From: Paralichthys olivaceus
Taxonomy: Eukaryota > Chordata > Actinopteri > Pleuronectiformes > Paralichthyidae
Length of the DNA stretch: 64,000 nt
NCBI RefSeq assembly: GCF_024713975.1
Contig: NC_091112.1
Span: 3,661,001-3,725,000, forward strand
Direction: 5' to 3'
The notes below the pieces were generated by a model. It had not been told where the DNA came from, searched no databases, and saw only the letters and a program-made list of their open reading frames with translations. A program made the position numbers and the translations under genes. Below, piece by piece: positions 55,901-64,000 of the stretch. The number at the start of each line of letters is the position of its first letter. Position 1 is the first letter of the stretch.

Positions 55901-57871
55901 AGTCACCGGGGAGAGGAAGTGAAGAGTGAGACAGAAAGATGGCAGCTTCATTTAACCTGATCCCAGGTCCTCTCAAAAAGCTTTTACATCATGATTTTCT
56001 TTCCAGGGGTTGATGTGTTTCTGAGCGAACAGGATGCTGAGGACTTGATGTAGAGGTTCGAGAAAAGAAGAACTGATTTCCTTCAGATGTTTGCAGTCAT
56101 CCACAAACAACCTCTAACACCAGAGGAAAGAAAAAACCAAAGAGGCCTAATGTCTCCTTTCAATTTAAAATAAATGAACAGATCTAATAATGCATGAGGG
56201 GAAAGTCATATTCAAATATCTATATCATGACATTTCTCATTTCTTATCATTTTTGTTTTATTTCTGCTTCTGTGACATGAAAAAAAAAAAAAACTCAGAG
56301 AAAAGAAGTTTGAGCCGAACAGTGTTTGATTTGCAGTTTTTACAGTAAATTCCAGTAATAATGAGTCGGCACAGCTGGACGTCCAGCGGTTTTGTTTAAA
56401 GAGCGAGGCAGCTCAAAACACACCAGAGGGTTAAACACCATTATTCTGCAGCAGCGGAGCGCCTTAAGATAAACTGATGTTATTAGAGAAACGAGTCTTA
56501 ACCAGGTCAGAAACAGAGAACAGAGCATTGAAGAAGCCGAGCGGCCACGTTCCTCCGACTGTGTCACCAGACTCTTCAGCACAGATCCATCAGGTCTGAC
56601 CACCACAGCGTCCCCCGGGTCAACAACCGAGGGAGAACCGGGACAAATCAACAGCTTTGTGTGTGATTGTGATGTTTCAGTCACAGTGTTTTAATGGAAA
56701 CTCGTGTTTGACACTGAAGAAAGCAAATCTACTAAAGGACTCAACAACATCACACTCTTAATCGTTTGGAAGGAAAAGTCAGGTCGCACCAGAATCTGGA
56801 CAGTGGTGGGACGTCCTGCTCACGGTCGTCCCTCCTGGATTAACCTGTGTGTTCCCAGGGGTCATAAGAGGCTTAATCTGCTCTGACTCTCCCTTTCTAA
56901 AACCTCTGATACACCTCACTCCCTCTCTCTCTCTCCCTCTCTCTGTTTATCTTTCACACACACTGTCCCTGTCTCTTTGTCCTTCTCTCTCACTTTCACT
57001 CCGTCCCCCTCTCTCTCTCTCTCTCGCCCGCGTTTCTTCAGCAGCAGTAAATCTGTACATGATTCCATCTGGGTCGCACCTCATGACTTTCCCGTCACTG
57101 CACCTCACGTGCACCGCAGGCACAATTTCTCTCACCCTACATACTGGGAGCAGAAATAATCCGTCGACTTCATCCATGCATGATTTTTTTGATCCAGGGT
57201 ATACTGCGCCGGGCCGCATTAAATTCACAAGTATTATACGTTGACGTGATAATCCCTGACGCTTTTATTCAAATTAATTTCCGGTGCTCTCATATGTGCC
57301 GCTGAAAATCTCAGCCTACAGTCGGGTCCCGTGCGTTATGTTTTTATATGTTGCTATACTGCAGCTGGAAAAGTTCAAGAGTAAAGTTTACACAACATCT
57401 GGATGATTAGCATGAGCGGTGGTCGGACGAAGAAATTCTAACTTTCAGAAAATCCCTAAACTAGCGTTGAATGTGTAGCTGTGTAATCTACAGTCTGGTT
57501 CATGAACTCTGTGTAAAGATGGACGACATGACAGCCGTCTAAAAGTGAAGACACTATTTCGCTCTCCCCCTGGTGGCAGGCTGCAGTATAGGTTGTGAAT
57601 CCTGCCTCCTCCATGTTAGAGGATGGGACATAAAAGATGGCAGGGATCACACTGTTCGTTCGACTGTTCTCATACAGAATTCATTATTTCTGTCTGTGCG
57701 TTTCTCTCTACAGTTTACGGGACTGAGTGTGACCAGCGGAGTCGACCAGATGGTGGCGCTGCACACGTCCTCTCAGGATGACGTCCTGCTGTGTCTGCAG
57801 CGAGGGGAGCTGTGCCCCAACCAGGACCGAGTGGGCGAGCTGGTGGGAGCGCTGGTCGACCACTTTGCACG
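37943..57871 (+). CDS. myo1g: Unconventional myosin-Ig (myo1g), 3' end beyond window or not found
   Basis: Short-tailed class I myosin, an actin-based motor linking plasma membrane to cortical actin; mammalian MYO1G is haematopoietic. Coding exons: 37943-38037, 39666-39874, 40086-40179, 40391-40556, 41376-41429, 41583-41678, 41776-41892, 42051-42257, 42344-42489, 42589-42703, 42824-42994, 44462-44532, 49010-49084, 49209-49341, 51027-51193, 51471-51678, 52176-52399, 52789-52933, 54229-54333, 54980-55093, 57714-57871. Every join keeps frame, giving 956 residues plus two bases. Landmarks: P-loop GESGAGKT 102-109, switch [12 protein letters not shown] 154-164, switch II DIYGFE 384-389, IQ neck 704-746, TH1 tail with PH-like KVNRF ... 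TDR ... [11 protein letters not shown] (866-888). MYO1G rather than MYO1D is favoured by [16 protein letters not shown] at the start, [22 protein letters not shown] and GLSVTSG. Human MYO1G has about 1018 residues, so the final exon(s) of ~60 residues are missing here. The start ATG has good context (GGCATGG). Confidence 0.96.
42747..42772. repeat. (CA)n microsatellite in myo1g intron 10
   Basis: About 13 CA units about 50 bases upstream of the acceptor of the exon starting at 42824. Confidence 0.95.
43325..43410 (+). repeat. Dispersed repeat copy (ctgcagccagccaccagggg family), forward
   Basis: It reads catggaggatttatgaccta, then cactgcagccagccaccagg with ggcgagtgacactcttgggg, then tctgtcatgtggtccgtcc. 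It shares this order of phrases with the copies at 46740 and 51351 and, inverted, with those at 46611, 57515 and 60695. No coding capacity. Confidence 0.65.
45210..45233. repeat. (TA)n microsatellite
   Basis: Twelve TA units inside myo1g intron 12. Confidence 0.95.
45549..45568. repeat. 20-base homopolymer C run
   Basis: Twenty consecutive C residues in myo1g intron 12; length is likely unreliable in any assembly. A shorter C run lies at 46320-46329. Confidence 0.95.
46611..46690 (-). repeat. Dispersed repeat copy, reverse
   Basis: It reads gaaagcatcttgattgcccc, then ctggtgtctggctgcagtat, the reverse complement of the family core (atactgcagccag ... ccagggggcaatcaagatgc), then ... cacgcctc. 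It ends next to a 21-base A run. Confidence 0.6.
46740..46850 (+). repeat. Dispersed repeat fragment, forward
   Basis: The phrases attacatcaccagggcaag, atggccgctcccatatctgg and gagacacgtcgtccatctgt match the 3' half of the same family (a forward copy ends ...tcatgtcgtccatctttatatacagtctatgg). With the reverse copy at 46611-46690 it makes an inverted pair around the A run. Confidence 0.55.
48979..49009 (+). promoter_or_regulatory. (CT)n tract forming the acceptor pyrimidine tract of myo1g exon 13
   Basis: A run of about 11 CT units lies immediately before ctgttgcag at the acceptor of the exon at 49010-49084, so a microsatellite acts as the polypyrimidine tract of a 4.5-kb intron. Confidence 0.7.
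51351..51430 (+). repeat. Dispersed repeat copy, forward
   Basis: It reads gacatggaggaggcatgggg, tttatgacctataacgattc, tagccaccggggggcgatca, then agatgttttggcttcactct. It lies in the 277-base myo1g intron just before the exon at 51471, ending about 40 bases upstream of the acceptor. Confidence 0.65.
57515..57630 (-). repeat. Dispersed repeat copy, reverse
   Basis: It reads aaagatggacgacatgacag, cgctctccccctggtggcag, gctgcagtataggttgtgaa, then tcctgcctcctccatgttag, the reverse complement of the family order. It ends about 80 bases before the last recognised myo1g exon. Confidence 0.65.
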
Positions 57872-60203
57872 GTCAGTTCCACAACTACACACCATTGTTA
57901 GCGATGAGGAATTTTTCTCTTTGACGTCAAAGCATCTGGACAAAAAAACCACCAGATTTTTATTTCTTATTTAAACCTGTAAAAAGTGTTTTATATAAAT
58001 TCTAGACACATTTTACATTTACACCTGTCGACCGATGTCAAATGTTCTTTGTGTTTTTATTAGAAACTGTGTGAAAAGGTGTTGGATGCTGTTTTTGAGG
58101 CCCTGAGACATACTTGTCGATATTTAAGGCCCATTCTAAATTAAACCCTTTTAAAGTTTCACCATCACTTTTATTTCCGCTGCTCAAACTGCTCCCTGCA
58201 CTTCTTCTGCAGCTTGAACCTCTTACCTTTCAACGGACATCAGCGTTACGACTGTAATGAAAACGCTTGAAGGACCGTAACCTTTTTATTCCGTCGACAT
58301 TATAGGTTTTATTACTGGGGTGTCTGGTTACAGGTTAACATGTCGTCTCCAACCTGACAGTCAGGGGGCGACAGCGTTCATGTTGTAGATGAACAGATTC
58401 TTTTCTCAGATTTAACACAAATCGTTTTTTTACATTTGATGCTTTTCAGTGTTTCTCTCCTGTCGTGTGCTCTTTAGTTTTTTTGTGAAAGTTTAGAAAA
58501 ATTTAAAAAGCCTTGAATCTGCAGTAAAACAAATAAGTGTTATGTAATTTAAAATATTGATTGTATACAGAGGAATACAGTAGAAATGAGAATAAGACAA
58601 AAATAAGTTACGGAGAAACAAATACCAAACTAAAGTTCTTGTTCAGATACGTGAGGATTCATCTGTTTCCGCCACCTGTTCCCGAGCTGTTGTGTTACTT
58701 CATTAGTGTCATTCAGTGTCGTGTGTGCAGAGAAAACATTCAGCCTTCTGGGTCACATGAATAAACACCACATCCTCATTGTCACCGGTCGGAGACCTCG
58801 GACGAGGCCGGGTCTATTAATGCAGCATAACAATTACACCAATCATATTCTTGGCATTTATCACTGTCATAGTTGTCGCTGTGCGCGGCCCGCTCTGAAT
58901 AACCTCAGTGAAATGAATCAGTCACGCTGACATTTATCACATCCATCACCCCCAACCTGTTCTGTCGCTGCTGTTTATAAATCTGATTCACTTCCACCCA
59001 CATTCGTCTCTGCCAGACTGAATTTGAATGGGACAACCCGCAACTTTTCACACGGAGCAGACTGTTTTGGTTGCGGGCTACGCAGCGAGCGCGGGGCGTG
59101 TTGTCGTAAGTGGCGTTCCCCCGCTGAGGCAGCAGCGAAGTCTGTGGTCTTGATTTGGGCTCCCGGAGAATTAATCCTCCAAATCATGACGGGACCGCAC
59201 TCGGTGAAGTAGACGACAGCAAAACAAAGTCCCTGCAGATTTTCATGTTGTGGATTTAGTGAATGTGGCTTCATGTGCAGCCAGACTCGTATAGAAACGG
59301 CACAAATAGATAATTCATGACAACTGATTAACTCCAAGATAACAGAAGATGATGTACTAATGAGAACTGATTGAATATTTTTGGAAAAGTAGCACAGAGG
59401 CTGGGCAGACAGCAGCCACACCAGCCTGTGTGTTCCCACTTTTATGAGTCCCTCCTCCTGTGCTCATTGAGCTGATCCCAGATCCCCGGTGTGGCTTTTG
59501 TGGGTTTTACGAGTCTAAGACTTTTGGTCTGGGTTTGGTATTTCTTTTGGGGAGGTGGGGGGGGGGGGGTTGGCGGGGGTCCCTGCATCGCTGTGGACCC
59601 TGCAGCAGCTGCCCGGGTCTGGCGGGCGGGCGTCACAGCCGAGAGTCCACCATCAGGACCAAGTTTCCGCTCTCCGCCTGTCTTTGTGCCACCATCTGCG
59701 GTGAATGGAGGGGGGGGGGGTCGTGACCTCTACCATGCTACTCATCAAAAGCAGCCTCACGAGACAAAGTCAGGGGTGAGCTGTGTAAGTGTGCGACGGG
59801 GGAGACGAGGGTTGGGAGTGACACAAACACACTCCTCTTGTGCTTCCCTCTGTCAGGAAGTGGGATCCCAGACGATGAGAGTCACGCGCTCGTCATTTTA
59901 GTTTGTGAGGTTGGGAGAATGTTTCAGGGGAGGCGGCCGTCAATGGAGCGATTGTGACTTCTTTTTTTTTTTTTTATCTCTCTAATTCAAACTTGACGAG
60001 ACCTTTGGAGGCCGCGAGTGTTTACAGTTGAGAAAGTGTCTGGTTGCACGGTGAGCCGTACTAAAGTGGGTCAGTGAAGGCAGCACTGGCAGCACACGGT
60101 AAAACGTGACATGAAAGCCGCTGCGTGTCGCCGGCGACGACAGAAGTGTGTGGTGTGCTGTCATCATGTCACATCCGTCTCTCGTTCCCTCGACGGAGCG
60201 CGT

Positions 60204-60237
60204 TCCTCCACTCCCTCTCTCTCTCTCTCTCTCTCTC
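60204..60237. repeat. (CT)n microsatellite
   Basis: About 14 CT units, about 80 bases left of the long (GT)n at 60315. Confidence 0.9.
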
Positions 60238-60310
60238 CTTCATCTGTCGCTCTTTCCTGCACAACCCGACATCTCCTGCTTTCTCTTCCTGTCACCTGGG
60301 TCTGAGCTGT

Positions 60311-60314
<4 letters not shown>

Positions 60315-60387
<73 letters not shown>
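60315..60387. repeat. (GT)n microsatellite, about 73 bp
   Basis: About 36 uninterrupted GT units followed by a G run, the longest dinucleotide array in the window. Confidence 0.97.
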
Positions 60388-60391
<4 letters not shown>

Positions 60392-60694
60392 GGGGGGGTG
60401 GACTCGTGGACCATCTGCTGGGACAGCTGGGGGGGGGGAGTTCAGGCAGGATTTAGGGAATGAGCTGCTTCCGCCTTAAAAGATTGAGGAGGGCTCTTTA
60501 CTTAAAGAGGTAATTTGGGGATGTTATTGTTCTATTTAACTTTGTCTGGGGGATAAAAGTTTCTACACGACCCCCGACGCTTTATTTTACTGCTATACTC
60601 AAATGTACATTTTAAAAATACCCGTTTTTATTTCTTTGACTATGTCCTGATGGCTCATCCTCTGAAAAGTAACAGCTCTTGGCTTCAATGGGAG

Positions 60695-60790
60695 CGTAGA
60701 CTGTGTTTAAAGATGGACGAAGCCAAATCACCTGTTATATCAGTGTAGGACGTAAAGCTGCCTCCTCCATGTTAGTTGGATGTGAAAATA
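60695..60790 (-). repeat. Dispersed repeat copy, reverse
   Basis: It reads gtagactgtgtttaaagatg, gacgaagccaaatcacctgt and gctgcctcctccatgttagt. It matches the reverse orientation of the family seen at 57515-57630, with a diverged middle. Confidence 0.55.
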
Positions 60791-61454
60791 GGTCTGATCA
60801 TTGAATCTGCGGATGCAGAACATTTCTATTTCTGCTGAAACAACCGGTTAATTGATGATTGATGGGAATTTGCAGCTTTTCGTTCTCTCGTTTCAAAAAT
60901 TCTAACAGAATGAGTCCGTTTGAGGCTCAGACACAGTATTTTGGGAAACAAACCAAACAATTAAACACGTAAACATAGAAACAAAGATAATCAATTAATC
61001 ATGAAAAATAACTATATTCATAATATTCTTCAATTTATGTGACGAAAGTGATTAAAAGTGACACCCCTGACCGACACTGCTCCCTTTACACCGAGAACCA
61101 AACCAACCAACACAACCTCCTTGGTGAGGATAATTATTTAAAACCTATTCTAATGAAATCTCTTCCTCCGGAGACTCTTCGTATTCTAATATCATAATTT
61201 ATTTTAAAATGTTTGTTTATTCCGTCGTCCTCCTCTGCCTTTTATTTGTTCTGGTCTGCTCCATCTCTTCCTCTCAGCCTCTCTCCTCCTCTGCTCTTCT
61301 CTGAAACCTGCATCAACAACAAACTTCTGGGTCACACTTTTTTTTTTTTTTATCTCAGTGAGGCAAGAAAATGAAGAAGAAAAAAAAAAAACAACCCCGA
61401 CATGATTTCATTAACCTCAAAGCATTATGGTCTTGTGATGTGGCTTTAATGAGC

Positions 61455-61472
61455 ACACACACACACACACAG
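61455..61472. repeat. (CA)n microsatellite
   Basis: Nine CA units in the presumed terminal myo1g intron. Confidence 0.9.
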
Positions 61473-64000
61473 CCCTGGTGTCAAAAAGAACTTGTTGACC
61501 TTTTCCTCTGACCTTGTTGGCCGTCAACAGTTTGTCAGTTGTTGTCGTCGTGGGTGAAATCGTCCGTCTCTGTCTCTAAATTCGCTTTTTAGGTCGTGAA
61601 AGGCGTCATCCTGTAAGCCTGAAATAGCCTCCCCCGATTCCCTGCCTCCCCTCTTTTCTCTCTCTCCCTCAGTGGCTGTCCTCAATGTGTTCGTCGCTGT
61701 CCGTCCTGTCGCTCCTGGCGGCGAGGACGGACAGAGACGGGTCACCTCAAACTCACTGTCCCCCGTCCCGTGTCTCTTTCTGTTACTTGTATTATTTTTC
61801 CATTGCACTGGCCTCTGACCCGCTCTTTTCAGTTTGACGCGTGGCAGAGGACCAGAGTAGTTTTCATCAAAGTAACCATGGCAACAGCGTTAACCTGCGG
61901 TGGACGTACACAGTGCAAAGACACACTGACCTATTTCTTTCTCCCACAGAGCCGGCAGGTCACGTGGTTCACCGATTATTTTCCCCCATTAAACCTCAGT
62001 CCCGCGTGAATCTATGTTGACGAGGCTGCTCTCTCTCAAACACACTGACGTCAGCAGGTGTTTGAACAACTCAACCTCAAAACGAATGACATCGGTTCTG
62101 TCTCAGCAGCTCGGACGTAGTTATGAACCAGAATATCCACGTTAATACTTATTTTAAAACCATTTCGCTCAGTGTTATAAACATTTTCATATTCATCACG
62201 TACACCTGAGTAAATATTATCACGTAGGAAGATGAAGATAACGTCACCGAAATGATGTCCACCGTACTTGGTGCGTAACATTTGGTTGCAGACGTGGACC
62301 AAAGGCCAGAGGAACAAAGCAAAGACCACGAATGCAGGGATTCTTCCAGGTCACATCTTTTTGGGTCGGTCACGACAAAATCAATTCACCGTTCCCCCTG
62401 CGCCACATCATCCAGTAATTAAAGTGTGAAAGCTCCTGATTTGTTGGCGGCTGGATTCAAACACTTTGTAGAAGTTCAGTGACACTTACATTTAGGTTCT
62501 AACCGCATATTGAACCAAAATACACATTTAACTTGACCCAGAACAAATCTACTTACTCACAACTGCATGAAAATCATAAATACACACATATATATATAAA
62601 TAAAAAGCACAAATAAATCTGAATACTGACACTGAAGGAGGACACTGGTGAGGCGGAGGAAGGTTTACTGTGTCCGGCCATTGAGAGAGCGGCAAATGTT
62701 TATAGGGAACATGTGACTATAGAATGACTTGTCTCAGTTTGAACCGCTGAGATGCTTCATTTGTGCATTTTACAAAAGCCCCATTCAGACGGGATTAATA
62801 TTACAAGGGGATGTGGGTAATAAAATGCTGTGTCTCTCCAGATGGTATTTTAGCCACTGGCAAATTACATGAGCTGCTTCTGTAGCAGTCAGTGATACAC
62901 TGCAGGAAAACCATGTGACCTCCATTACAAGTGGGCTGAGCGTTGCATCTGATATCAGTGTCATCTCCTGCTTATTCATTTGCACCGCTGACTTCAGACC
63001 AGGTTTTTTTATTTGTTCAAGTCAAAACAGCTTTTTTGCGGCGACGATGCAGCTGATCCCACCTCGGCTTTAGACCAACGTGCCCGAGGCTGCTCAGACG
63101 AGAAGTGCATTTTTCTATTTCAACAGAAAGTGAATGTTCTTACACCCTCGTTAGAGACGAGAATAGAATAGTTTCATTGTCATCAAACAGATTCGGCGCA
63201 TGCATTGCTTATTAATTAGGGTGTGAGATAAGGGCCTGTAGGTAATTAGGGCTGTAAACAAAGGATTGTCCCGAATCAATTCAATCGTTCACCTCCATGG
63301 ATGTGTTGGATCCACCTGTTGGCTCCTTCATTCATTCATTCATTCATTTCCTTCATCCTGCTGAGGAAATAATGCAAAGCTTCGAATGCTCTGCTGCAAT
63401 CTGAGGGTGAGGATTAACAGTTTGTGTGTAAATACCTTGAATGTGTTTGTCTGTAGGAGCAGGTGTCGATGGTGCCGGAGGTGAGAGGGGGCAGCAGGTT
63501 TTCCTCTGAAGGATTTAACACTTCGATGTGATGGGTGGGAAACGTCACGCGCTGTGATAGACTCTGAATGCCCACATCATATTTCGCCGATGAGCTCATT
63601 CCCACACGTTTACATCAAAGAGCTCGCCTGTGGCGGAGCAGGTTTTTTTTTTACAAAGACATCCTGACTGCGCCTCGCGCTCGGCTGTTAAATCTCGGGG
63701 ACTTTCAGTTCGAGCATCACACGGCCTCCTGGGCACGCTCGCTGAGTCGGCTACTGACCTCGAAACTGCGTTGGCATGAAAAGGCCTCTTTGTGGATTGG
63801 AGCGCCGCACATGTGCTGCCTCTAAATCGACCTCGTAGTGCAACAAATGGATTCCTCAAGATTTTTATTCACAACAGTCGCTCAGTTGTGTCGGGCGCTA
63901 CGCAGCGACTCGGCAGTTTTTATCTCCGTCAGGCACATGTTCGGGTGTTTTCTGGTGTTGTCACTTTGCCAGAGTCACAAACAGCTGACGTGCAGAACAA

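Larger units (their letters stand above)
57872..64000. other. Presumed last myo1g intron; no exon recognised
   Basis: After the donor at 57872 (CG/GTCAGT) I looked for an exon starting with one base completing an Arg codon and encoding the end of the TH1 tail. Candidate acceptors near 58212, 59858, 61951 and 63455 lead quickly to stops or to unrelated residues. The rest holds microsatellites, G runs at 59559-59569 and 59710-59719, and one more dispersed repeat. The final exon(s) probably lie right of the window, implying a terminal intron over 6 kb. Confidence 0.55.

Noticed and set aside
61952..61996. Candidate terminal myo1g exon after cccacag
   Set aside because: It keeps frame for only 14 residues before a stop and lacks the expected tail motif.
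63456..63479. 24-base exon-like segment between ctgtag and gtgaga, considered as a myo1g 3' exon
   Set aside because: The predicted residues do not match the TH1 tail end and the phase does not complete the split Arg codon sensibly.

Overview
This window is nuclear DNA from a vertebrate, almost certainly a ray-finned (teleost) fish. Genes are split by short GT-AG introns, there are many (GT)n and (CT)n microsatellites, dispersed elements resembling known fish repeats recur, and the proteins are vertebrate-specific. No prokaryotic operon, CRISPR array or intact coding transposon was seen.

Layout. (1) 1-420: a CpG-rich promoter-like block with a perfect NRF1 palindrome; its gene is probably outside the window. 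(2) About 1390-7300, minus strand: a complete SGK-family AGC kinase. Thirteen coding exons give 426 residues with all catalytic motifs, the PPFY motif and the hydrophobic motif. It has a TATA box, an E-box and a perfect CRE upstream, and a GGC-type triplet repeat in the presumed 3' UTR. (3) 7.6-31.2 kb: no gene could be supported; the stretch holds microsatellites, a 13-bp minisatellite, a foldback element and degraded dispersed repeats. (4) About 31.2-33.2 kb, plus strand: a small four-exon non-coding host gene with two nearly identical H/ACA snoRNAs in consecutive introns. Its place directly upstream of myo1g in the same orientation matches human SNHG15/SNORA9 next to MYO1G. (5) 34.45-35.85 kb, plus strand: an RBM43-like protein without the N-terminal RRM, with interferon-response-like motifs upstream. 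(6) 37.94 kb to the right edge, plus strand: myo1g. Twenty-one coding exons assemble in frame to 956 residues (motor, IQ neck, most of the TH1 tail); the last ~60 residues were not found and are probably beyond the window.

The genes share no single pathway. MYO1G is a haematopoietic membrane-linked motor, RBM43 is interferon-linked in mammals, the snoRNAs guide RNA pseudouridylation, and SGK is a PI3K/PDK1-dependent kinase controlling ion transport and survival. The best leads are the snoRNA pair, the RRM-less RBM43-like protein with its ISRE-like promoter, and the SGK promoter and linker. Exon boundaries were read by eye from splice consensus and reading-frame continuity. No database search was possible, so family names rest on remembered family motifs.
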